Below are positions 1 through 5,990 of a stretch of 5,990 bases of DNA, one piece after another. This DNA is from a bacterium (GTDB taxonomy: Bacteria; Blakebacterota; Blakebacteria; Blakebacterales; Blakebacteraceae), in the NCBI GenBank assembly GCA_025774205.1, contig JALGWK010000163.1:1-5990 (forward strand). Reading direction: 5' to 3'. Position numbers and translations under genes: made by a program. The stretch's first letter is position 1; each line of letters begins with the position of its first letter. The notes under the pieces were generated by a model. It ran no database searches. It was not told the DNA's origin and saw only the letters and a program-made list of their open reading frames with translations.

Positions 1-1542
1 GGTCTGGCCATAGGCAACCTGCTGGCGGTGTTGACCTGGGCACTCATCTGCGCGCCGATAGCGGTGCAGACCCGGCTGACTCTCTACTGGTACCTGCGCA
101 GGATCGGCGGGCCGTTCATGACGGTCATCTACAACGTCCTGAACGCCGTTCTCTTCTGTATCCTGGCCGGCTGCATGATTACGGTCTCGGCCTCGGCGGT
201 CCGGATCCCCTTCAATATCCCGGCCCAGGTGAACTGGTATCCAACCGATATCCGGTTCGTGATCGTGGTGCTGGGGGTGGGAGCGGTCGTGGTGGCGCTG
301 GCGATTCTCGGATTCAAGAAGCTCGCCTCATTCGCGACGGTCTGTGCTCCCTGGATATTCCTCATGTTCATCGCCGGCGCCCTGGTGATGCTGCCCCGGT
401 TGACCGAGGCGGCCGGCCTCACTTCTATCGGCAGCTGGAGGGATTTCTGGCAGGTGGCCAGAGAGGTGGTGTGGACCGGCCAGGTCCCGGGCGGGGGCGT
501 CCCGATGGGATTCTGGAAGGTCACCGCGTTCGCGTGGATCTGCAACCTGGCGATGCACGGCGGGCTCTCCGATATGGCGCTCTTCCGCTATGCCCGTCAT
601 GCCCGTTACGGCTGGTTCAGCGCCTTCGGGATGTATCTGGGACACTACCTGGCCTGGATCTGCGCCGGGATGATGGGCGTGGGGGCCGCCCTGCTCCTCA
701 ATGCTCCCCTGGCGGAGCTGGACGCGGGTGAGGTCGGTTACCGGGCCCTCGGCGCGGCAGGTGTGATCGCCGTGGTGATCGCCGGATGGACGACCTCCAA
801 TCCGACGCTCTACCGGGCCGGTCTTGCGCTCCAGGCAGTGACGCCCAACTGGTCCAGGGCGAGGGTGACCCTGGTCGCAGGCACGCTGACCACGATCATC
901 GCCTGCTTCCCCTTCGTCTTCACCCGTCTGCTCGATTTCGTGGGGCTCTACGGACTGCTGCTGGTCCCGGCCGGAGCTATCGTCGTGACCGAGCACTGGA
1001 TCTTTCCCCGGATAGGATTGAACAGGTACTGGGCGTCGTCGAAGGGTCTGCTCCTGAACCGGTCGGCGCTGATCTCGTGGATCGTGGCGATCGGATTCGC
1101 CCTCCTGCTCGAACGGACCGGCACCCTGCACCTCTTCTTCCTCTTCCTGCCCGTATACCTGCTTACCTCGATCCTCTATATCGGCCTTGCTTCGCTGGAG
1201 GGCGCCAGAGGGACAGCCGGAGAGGTCTCCGAGGACGAAGGGACATCGGAACACCACCCTGACCCGATCTCGCAGGTGGAGCAGGCTGAGGGCGGTAGTC
1301 TATCGGCGAGCAGGGGCGGGACGAACTGGCTGCCGGGTCTGATCGCGGTCACGGCGCTGATCGCCTGCTTCGTGATGCCGCTCCTGGTCTGCCTGGCCGG
1401 ACCGGACGGCCACGCCGGGAACCTGGCGCAGTTGAAGCAGTGGCTCATCCTCCCGTCGCTGATCTACTTCGCGGCAGGGACCATCTTCTATGTCCGCTGG
1501 CAGAGGTCACGGGATCGTGCCTCGGGAATGACAGGTGAATGA
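1..1542 (+). CDS. NCS1-like (nucleobase:cation symporter-1 type) multi-pass membrane transporter, 5'-truncated by the window edge
   Basis: The frame is open from base 1, reading GLAIGNLLA before the GTG at 28, so the true start lies upstream and 28 is not the start. About 513 residues are visible, with roughly 12-13 hydrophobic segments, for example at nt 13-78, 112-200, 256-315, 322-396, 620-705, 740-800, 870-930, 940-1010, 1065-1125, 1130-1190, 1330-1400 and 1440-1500. The opening GNLL...A..G segment followed by a charged YLRRIGGPF loop resembles the TM2-TM3 region of NCS1 permeases. The GWTTSNPTLYRAGLALQ segment (about nt 784-834) resembles the conserved TM8 region (W.TN..N.Y..G). The later LYGLLLVPAGAIVVTEHW segment fits the following TM9-10 region. 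Known NCS1 members import purines, cytosine, hydantoins or thiamine precursors by H+ or Na+ symport. The substrate here is unknown; its place at the head of a glycan operon hints at a sugar-derived or other ligand, but that is inference. The stop overlaps the next start by 4 nt (ATGA). Confidence 0.72.
   Translation, partial: GLAIGNLLAVLTWALICAPIAVQTRLTLYWYLRRIGGPFMTVIYNVLNAVLFCILAGCMITVSASAVRIPFNIPAQVNWYPTDIRFVIVVLGVGAVVVALAILGFKKLASFATVCAPWIFLMFIAGALVMLPRLTEAAGLTSIGSWRDFWQVAREVVWTGQVPGGGVPMGFWKVTAFAWICNLAMHGGLSDMALFRYARHARYGWFSAFGMYLGHYLAWICAGMMGVGAALLLNAPLAELDAGEVGYRALGAAGVIAVVIAGWTTSNPTLYRAGLALQAVTPNWSRARVTLVAGTLTTIIACFPFVFTRLLDFVGLYGLLLVPAGAIVVTEHWIFPRIGLNRYWASSKGLLLNRSALISWIVAIGFALLLERTGTLHLFFLFLPVYLLTSILYIGLASLEGARGTAGEVSEDEGTSEHHPDPISQVEQAEGGSLSASRGGTNWLPGLIAVTALIACFVMPLLVCLAGPDGHAGNLAQLKQWLILPSLIYFAAGTIFYVRWQRSRDRASGMTGE
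1533..1537 (+). promoter_or_regulatory. Probable Shine-Dalgarno for the rhamnosidase gene
   Basis: AGGTG lies inside the end of the transporter gene. It is only 1 nt from ATG 1539 but 4 nt from ATG 1542, so if it is used the second Met (1542) is slightly favoured. The overlap with the upstream stop means translation may instead depend on re-initiation by terminating ribosomes. Confidence 0.4.
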
Positions 1543-4298
1543 TGGATGTGATTACCCTGGTAACGGCTCTTCTGATCGGATTCTCACCTTCTTCGTCCGA
1601 CTCCGGCGCCCGTGAGCTCACACCCGGGTACCTGCGATGCGAGTACCGGGTCGATCCCCTCGGAGCGGATGAAACCTCTCCCCGTCTCAGCTGGATCGTC
1701 GAATCGGACAGGCGGAATCAGATACAGACAGCGTACCGGATCCTCGTGGCGAGTTCTCCCGGAGTGCTCGCCGAAGATCGGGGCGACCGGTGGGATACGG
1801 GTCGCGTCGGGAGCGGAGAGACGATCAATGTCGTCTATGAGGGAGAGCGGCTGGAATCCCGGATGCGCTGCTACTGGAAGGTACAGGTCTGGGACGCCGA
1901 GGGTCGCCCTTCTCCCTGGAGCGAGCCGGCATTCTGGTCGATGGGGCTGCTGGGCGAGTCGGACTGGCAGGCCGACTGGATCGGTTACGACCGGCCGCGG
2001 GAGGCGGAGCCGGAGGAAGAGACCCTCGACCTGACGCCGGCCAGGTACGTGCGCACGACCTTCAGGAGCGGCAAATCGGTCCACCGGGCGACCGCTTTCG
2101 TCACGGCGCTGGGTCTCTGCGATGTATACCTGAACGGCGCCAGGATCAGCGAGGACTACTTCAATCCCGGCTGGACCGATTACGCAAAGCGCGTCTACTA
2201 CCGCACCTACGACGTGACTGGAATGATCCGCTCCGGAGAGAACACCATGGGCGCCGTGCTCGCTGACGGCTGGTTCAGCGGGTACCTGGGCTGGAGGCAG
2301 GACGTACGTGATCATTACGGCAGTCGTCTCCGCCTGCGCGCTCAACTGCATATCGAATACACCGACGGCTCTGAAGAAGTGATCGCCTCGGGACCGGACT
2401 GGAAGGCGGCGACCGGACCGCTCCGCGAGGTCGACCTCTATATGGGCGAGGCCTACGATGCCCGACTGGAGATGGAGGGATGGGATTCACCGGGATTCGA
2501 TGACGCCGGGTGGGAGAGTGTGGATACCGGCGCGGATGTCGAGCCGGCTCTCCAGGCGCACCCCGGTCCGCCCGTCCGGGCGGTGGCCGAGTTCACACCG
2601 GTCACTATCACCGAACCGCGGCGAGGCGCATATGTCGTGGACCTGGGACAGATCTTCTCAGGAGTCGTGCGGATCAGTGTCAGGGGCAGGCCGGGACAGG
2701 AGATCACGATCCGTCACGCCGAGCGGCTCAATCCCGACGGCACGATCTACACCGAGAACCTGCGCGGAGCGCGCGCGACCGACTATTACATCTGCAGGGG
2801 CGACGGGACAGAGACCTGGTCACCCCGGTTCACTTTCCACGGATTCCAGTATGTTGAGCTGACTGGTCTCAGCGAGCCGCCGACCGAAGAGACGGTGACC
2901 GGGATCGCTCTCACCAGCGACACCCCGCTCGCCGGCACGTTCGAGTGCTCCGAGCCGATGCTCAACCGACTCCGCCAGAACATCTTCTGGACGCAGGCCG
3001 CCAATTTCATCGACATCCCGACCGACTGTCCCCAGCGTGACGAGCGACTCGGCTGGACCGGCGACGCCCAGGTCTACGTCAGGGCAGCCGCCATGAATTC
3101 CGACGTCCAGCCCTTCTTCACCAAGTGGCTCGTTGACCTGGAGGACGCCCAGCGCGCGGACGGGCAGTTCCCGACGGTTGCTCCGCTCAAGATCTCAGGG
3201 GATGACGGCGGACCCGCCTGGGCCGACGCCGGGGTCATCTGCCCGTGGACCATCTACGAGGTCTATGAGGACAAACGGCTGTTGGCCCGCCATTACGACT
3301 CCATGAAGCGGTTCATCGAATTCTGCAAGGGCCGCAGCACGCCCGATCTGCTCCCGCCCGAAGACTTCCATGCTTTCGGCGACTGGCTCAACATACAGGC
3401 CGACACGCCGCATGAGGTGATCTACACGGCCTATTTCGCCTGGAGCACGAAGCTGACCGCCCGGGCGGCCGAGGTGCTCGGCCGGATGTCGGAGGCCGCC
3501 GAATACAACACCCTCTTTGAGGGGATCAGGTCGGCCTTCAACCGGGCCTACGTGCAGGAGGACGGCCGGATTCTTGGCGATACCCAGACCTGTTACGTGC
3601 TCGCCCTGGCATTCGACCTGGTGGAGGGTGACAGGAGGGAGCAGGCGGCAGAACATCTTGTCAGTCGTATCCGGGAGCGGGACTGGCACCTCTCCACCGG
3701 ATTCGTGGGCACCAAAGACCTGATGCTTGTGCTCTCGAAGATCGGGGCCACCGACGTGGCGTATCGGCTGCTGCACAACGATACCTTCCCGAGCTGGGGA
3801 TTCACTGTCAAACAGGGAGCCACGAGCATCTGGGAGAGGTGGGACGGGTGGACTCCCGAGAACGGGTTCCAGGATCCGGGTATGAACTCGTTCGCCCACT
3901 ACTCATTCGGCGCTGTCTACCAGTGGATGGTCGAGAACATCGGGGGCATCAGGACCGATGGGCCCGGATACAGGCAGATTATCATCGCTCCCCGGCCGGA
4001 CGGCCGGATCACGTGGGCCAGGGTGGGCTACAACAGCATCCGGGGACCTATCCGGAGCCAGTGGAGGACCGAGGGCCTTACCCTCAACCTCGATGTCACT
4101 ATCCCTGCGAATACGACTGCGAGGATTGTTATTCCAACCGTGGACCCGGGTCAGGTGACGGAGTCGGGGAAGGCCGTCGGGGAGGCAGAGGGAGTGGAAG
4201 GAGTGAGCGTGGAAGCTGGCCGGGTGATCGTAACGGTCGGCTCAGGGACCTATCACTTCGCCTGCACAGGTTGGACCCGCACCGGAGAGATCCGGTGA
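1539..4298 (+). CDS. Alpha-L-rhamnosidase, glycoside hydrolase family 78
   Basis: This 919-residue protein hydrolyses terminal alpha-L-rhamnose from glycans or glycosides with inversion. It has the full GH78 layout. An Fn3/Ig-like N-terminal domain (about 30-155) opens with LRCEYRVDPLG. A carbohydrate-binding-like Bac_rhamnosid_N domain follows (about 169-340, with LNGARIS, NPGWTDY and DGWFSGYLGW). Next come a concanavalin-like beta domain (about 350-455), the (alpha/alpha)6 catalytic barrel (about 462-800) and a C-terminal beta domain (about 801-919, with RGPIRSQW). The catalytic motif DCPQRDERLGWTGD begins at D496; by analogy with characterised GH78 enzymes E502 is the general acid and E766 in SIWERWDGW the general base. 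Both are present, so the enzyme looks active. An in-frame TGA at 1536-1538 limits the start to ATG 1539 or ATG 1542. The leader (MMDVITLVTALLIGF) is hydrophobic but has no Lys/Arg before the core, so export is uncertain. It is probably translationally coupled to the transporter. Confidence 0.96.
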   Translation: MMDVITLVTALLIGFSPSSSDSGARELTPGYLRCEYRVDPLGADETSPRLSWIVESDRRNQIQTAYRILVASSPGVLAEDRGDRWDTGRVGSGETINVVYEGERLESRMRCYWKVQVWDAEGRPSPWSEPAFWSMGLLGESDWQADWIGYDRPREAEPEEETLDLTPARYVRTTFRSGKSVHRATAFVTALGLCDVYLNGARISEDYFNPGWTDYAKRVYYRTYDVTGMIRSGENTMGAVLADGWFSGYLGWRQDVRDHYGSRLRLRAQLHIEYTDGSEEVIASGPDWKAATGPLREVDLYMGEAYDARLEMEGWDSPGFDDAGWESVDTGADVEPALQAHPGPPVRAVAEFTPVTITEPRRGAYVVDLGQIFSGVVRISVRGRPGQEITIRHAERLNPDGTIYTENLRGARATDYYICRGDGTETWSPRFTFHGFQYVELTGLSEPPTEETVTGIALTSDTPLAGTFECSEPMLNRLRQNIFWTQAANFIDIPTDCPQRDERLGWTGDAQVYVRAAAMNSDVQPFFTKWLVDLEDAQRADGQFPTVAPLKISGDDGGPAWADAGVICPWTIYEVYEDKRLLARHYDSMKRFIEFCKGRSTPDLLPPEDFHAFGDWLNIQADTPHEVIYTAYFAWSTKLTARAAEVLGRMSEAAEYNTLFEGIRSAFNRAYVQEDGRILGDTQTCYVLALAFDLVEGDRREQAAEHLVSRIRERDWHLSTGFVGTKDLMLVLSKIGATDVAYRLLHNDTFPSWGFTVKQGATSIWERWDGWTPENGFQDPGMNSFAHYSFGAVYQWMVENIGGIRTDGPGYRQIIIAPRPDGRITWARVGYNSIRGPIRSQWRTEGLTLNLDVTIPANTTARIVIPTVDPGQVTESGKAVGEAEGVEGVSVEAGRVIVTVGSGTYHFACTGWTRTGEIR
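4284..4289 (+). promoter_or_regulatory. Shine-Dalgarno for the sulfatase (supports GTG start at 4295)
   Basis: GGAGAG sits 5 nt upstream of GTG 4295, inside the last codons of the rhamnosidase. It supports the GTG start, which overlaps the rhamnosidase stop (GTGA). No other in-frame ATG, GTG or TTG occurs between 4295 and the first conserved sulfatase motif. Confidence 0.6.
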
Positions 4299-4981
4299 CT
4301 TCACGTGACGTAACAAGGAAAGAGTTCCTTCGGACTTCCATCCTGGGAGCGGGAGCGCTGACCCTTGGAGCGGGGTGCGCGGGGAGCCATCCTGCCGGGA
4401 AGCAACCGAACATAATCCTGCTCCTTACCGACGACCAGCGCGCGGACGCCCTCGGGTGCGCCGGCAACCCGATCATACAGACTCCCAACATGGACACCCT
4501 GGCCGCCCGGGGCGTCCGGTTCGAACGAGCGTTCGTGACCACCCCGATCTGCGCTGCGAGCCGCGCCAGTATCCTGACGGGCCTCTACGAGCGCACTCAC
4601 GGATATACCTTCACGAAACCTCCTCTGGACCAGCGCCTGACCGGGATCAGCTATCCGACCCTGCTCCGGGAGGCGGGCTATTACACCGGCTTCATCGGCA
4701 AGCTCGGCGTTCGCCTGGAGGAAGGTCTGATCGAGGAGATGTTCAACACCCATCGGGTGACAGCCTATCCCTACTTCAAGGAGGTGGCCGGGGAGAGCCG
4801 GCATCTGACCGAACTCCACGGTGATTACGCCGTGGAATTCCTCCGGGAACCGGCCCTTCTGTCTCTCCCTCAGCTTCTGGGCGCCGCACGCGGACGACGG
4901 CAGCGAGGAACAGTATTTCTGGCCCCCCGACTGCGATGCGCTCTACCGCGATACGCAGATTCCCGAACCCGACCTCTCTGA
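4295..4981 (+). pseudogene. Type I (S1) sulfatase, N-terminal part; frame broken near 4850
   Basis: This segment encodes the N-terminal half of a formylglycine-dependent sulfatase, which removes sulfate esters from sugars. From GTG 4295 the product has a Tat-like leader: TRKEFLR at residues 7-13 (Arg-Lys instead of Arg-Arg), then a Gly/Ala/Leu-rich core ending at GAGC (C28), a poor lipobox with Leu at -4. Metal ligands D46 and D47 lie in TDDQRAD. C86 in CAASR (86-90) is the residue that would be converted to formylglycine; it is of the Cys type and has Ala in place of the common Pro. GK at 135-136 is followed by LGV rather than the usual WHLG. Homology is convincing up to VEFLRE (about residue 184, nt 4849). 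Beyond that the frame reads an Arg-rich, non-sulfatase tail to TGA 4979-4981. The expected continuation is one base over. As written the product would be a truncated, inactive protein of 228 residues. Confidence 0.85.
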
Positions 4982-5690
4982 TCCTGCCTTCTTCGAGGCC
5001 CTTCCGGAGTTCCTGAAACGCTCCCTGAACCGGACCCGCTGGCACTGGCGTTTCGACGGTCCGCAGAAGTACCAGCAGATGGTACAAGGTTACTACCGCA
5101 TGATCAGCGGTGTAGACATGGTCATCGGGAGACTGATGGCGGAACTCGAGCGATCGGGGGAGGCTGAGAATACGGTCATCATCCTCACATCAGACAACGG
5201 CTATTTCCTGGGCGAACGGGGATTCGCGGGCAAGTGGCTGATGCACGATCTCTCTCTCCGGATACCGCTGATAATGTATGATCCCACACCGGGGCGCGGA
5301 GAGGGAGCGGTTCGGAACGAGATGGCGCTCAATATCGATCTTCCCCCGACGATCCTGGACCTGGCGGGTCTCCCGGCACCCGAGGCAATGCAGGGCCGTT
5401 CGCTCCTCCCCCTCATCGAGGGGAGGCCAGCAGACTGGCGGGAGGAATTCGTCTCTGAACACCTATGGGATAACCCGGATATCCCCCGGAGTGAGTGCCT
5501 GCGAACCGACCGCTGGAAATACATTCGCTACCCGGACCATCCGGAGTACGAAGAACTGTACGATCTCACAGAGGACCCCGCTGAATCCAGCAACCTGTCC
5601 CGTGAGCCCGGCCAGGCATCCCGAATTCAAGGGCTGCGAGACCGCCTGGCACGAAGGCTTGGCACCGGCTACAACAGGAGATACATCGGC
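4851..5690 (+). pseudogene. Type I (S1) sulfatase, C-terminal part in the shifted frame, no own stop codon
   Basis: Frame 3 from 4851 reads RPFCLSLSFWAPHADD, the expected continuation of the upstream half. It then carries YYRMISGVDMVIGRL, the second metal site in LTSDNGYFLGERG (Asp codon 5193-5195), the active-site Lys in GKWLMHD (codon 5232-5234), LRIPLIMYDP, DLPPTILDLAGLP, and the C-terminal subdomain signature RWKYIRYP...ELYDLTEDPAESSNLS. Joined to the first half this gives about 465 residues, normal for the family. Frame 3 has a TGA at 4806-4808, so this half cannot be read from the normal start without a shift. ATGs at 5079 and 5100 could give a partial product, but it would lack the formylglycine site. 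There is no in-frame stop before 5691, and the reading continues into the GH95-like ORF. The codon use and conservation look intact, so the damage is recent, or it is a sequence error. Confidence 0.85.
5676..5680 (+). promoter_or_regulatory. Shine-Dalgarno for the GH95-like gene
   Basis: AGGAG lies 10 nt before ATG 5691, slightly longer than ideal. Together with the signal peptide that follows, it argues that 5691 is a genuine independent start although the upstream frame is continuous with it. Confidence 0.5.
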
Positions 5691-5990
5691 ATGAAAACTC
5701 TGTCTCTTTCCATGATGTTATGCATCGGTCTCGCCCTCAACATCGTTCCGGCGACGCCTTCCGCTGCCCAGACGGCACGGAAGTTACCGCTCCCGGAAAG
5801 GGGATTCATCAGTTCCCAACAGGCGGAAACCTGGGAACAGGGTCTCATCTGCGGCAATGGCACTATCGGGGCCAGTGTGTTGAGCCATCCTCTCGATGAG
5901 ACGGTCCTTTTCAGCCACGAGCGTCTCTTCCTGCCGGAGCGTCCGCCCCTCATGCCGCCTCATACGGCCCCCCGCCTCTTCGAGATCAGG
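5691..5990 (+). CDS. GH95-like glycoside hydrolase (alpha-L-fucosidase type), N-terminal 100 residues, runs off the window
   Basis: The ORF is open at the right edge and 100 codons are visible. Residues 1-27 look like a Sec signal peptide: MK, a hydrophobic core (LSLSMMLCIGLAL), and a PSAAQ cleavage region. The mature part begins with RGFISSQQAETWEQGL, then GNGTIGA (55-61), HPLDETV and SHERLFLP. This pattern of W-E, GNG-x-G-A, DET and HE-LFLP is typical of the N-terminal beta-sandwich domain of GH95 proteins. That family includes 1,2-alpha-L-fucosidases and some L-galactosidases. The catalytic (alpha/alpha)6 domain lies outside the window, so activity and exact substrate cannot be judged. Its place after a rhamnosidase and a sulfatase suits stepwise debranching of a sulfated, deoxysugar-containing glycan. 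ATG 5691 overlaps a TGA in another frame (ATGA 5691-5694), which is the junction style of this operon. Confidence 0.78.
   Translation, partial: MKTLSLSMMLCIGLALNIVPATPSAAQTARKLPLPERGFISSQQAETWEQGLICGNGTIGASVLSHPLDETVLFSHERLFLPERPPLMPPHTAPRLFEIR

Noticed and set aside
328-1257. Long minus-strand ORF of 309 codons opposite the transporter, and other antisense ORFs such as 1584-2351 and 3195-3899
   Set aside because: Their translations are Pro/Gly/Arg-rich with no recognisable motif, as expected from the shadow of high-GC coding DNA. The plus strand has clear protein families.
3839-4294. In-frame open stretch upstream of the sulfatase GTG that would extend it by about 150 residues into the rhamnosidase gene
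   Set aside because: The extension is Arg/Gly-rich low-similarity sequence that lies over the well-conserved GH78 C-terminal region. The leader peptide and SD fit GTG 4295.
4301-4308. Palindrome TCACGTGA just after the sulfatase start, as a possible operator
   Set aside because: It lies within the coding sequence of a translationally coupled gene, is only 8 bp and has no second copy in sight, so chance is the simpler reading.
4843-4853. Programmed ribosomal frameshift
   Set aside because: No slippery heptamer and no obvious downstream stimulatory hairpin are seen. Sulfatases are not known to use programmed shifting.
4923-4928. Run of six C as the frameshift site
   Set aside because: Sulfatase-like sequence (RPFCLSLSFWAPHADD) is already in the new frame from 4851, before this run, so the shift is upstream of it.
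5278-5694. Frame-1 ORF of 138 codons ending at TGA 5692-5694
   Set aside because: Its translation is Arg/Ser/Thr-rich without sulfatase motifs, while frame 3 over the same bases carries clear sulfatase sequence. Only its stop position is of interest, as noted in the findings.

Overview
The window is a GC-rich, tightly packed, single-strand piece of a carbohydrate-catabolic operon, with four genes in a row on the + strand and almost no non-coding DNA. In order they are: the 3' part of an NCS1-like multi-pass transporter (1-1542), a complete GH78 alpha-L-rhamnosidase (1539-4298), a type I (S1, formylglycine-dependent) sulfatase (4295 to about 5690), and the first 100 codons of a GH95-like glycoside hydrolase (5691 to beyond 5990). 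The first two junctions are 4-nt stop/start overlaps (ATGA at 1539-1542, GTGA at 4295-4298). A third ATGA sits at 5691-5694, but its TGA is not in the frame in which the sulfatase reads.

An alpha-L-rhamnosidase, a sulfatase and a GH95-type enzyme (a family known for alpha-L-fucosidases and alpha-galactosidases) together suggest stepwise removal of sulfate, rhamnose and fucose or galactose from a sulfated deoxysugar-rich glycan, such as an algal or mucin-like polysaccharide. The sulfatase carries a Tat-like leader and the GH95-like protein a Sec-like leader. The rhamnosidase leader is weak. No SusC/SusD pair is visible, so this is not a canonical Bacteroidota PUL as far as the window shows. 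High GC and a sulfatase/rhamnosidase/GH95 set would suit Planctomycetota, Verrucomicrobiota/Kiritimatiellota, Latescibacterota or a similar glycan-degrading lineage. This is inference; no phylogenetic marker is present.

The most notable feature is the damaged sulfatase reading frame. The N-terminal half, with the CxAxR formylglycine motif and first metal ligands, reads in one frame and stops at 4979-4981. The C-terminal half, with the DNG metal site and the C-terminal subdomain, reads one base over from about 4851. Homology-like reading places a single-base shift at about 4847-4853. In addition, the second half has no in-frame stop and runs straight into the GH95-like ORF. This is either a young pseudogene, sequence error, or (less likely) a real sulfatase-GH95 fusion. 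I see no RNA genes, CRISPR, mobile elements, terminators or intergenic regulatory regions, and no clearly new biological system.
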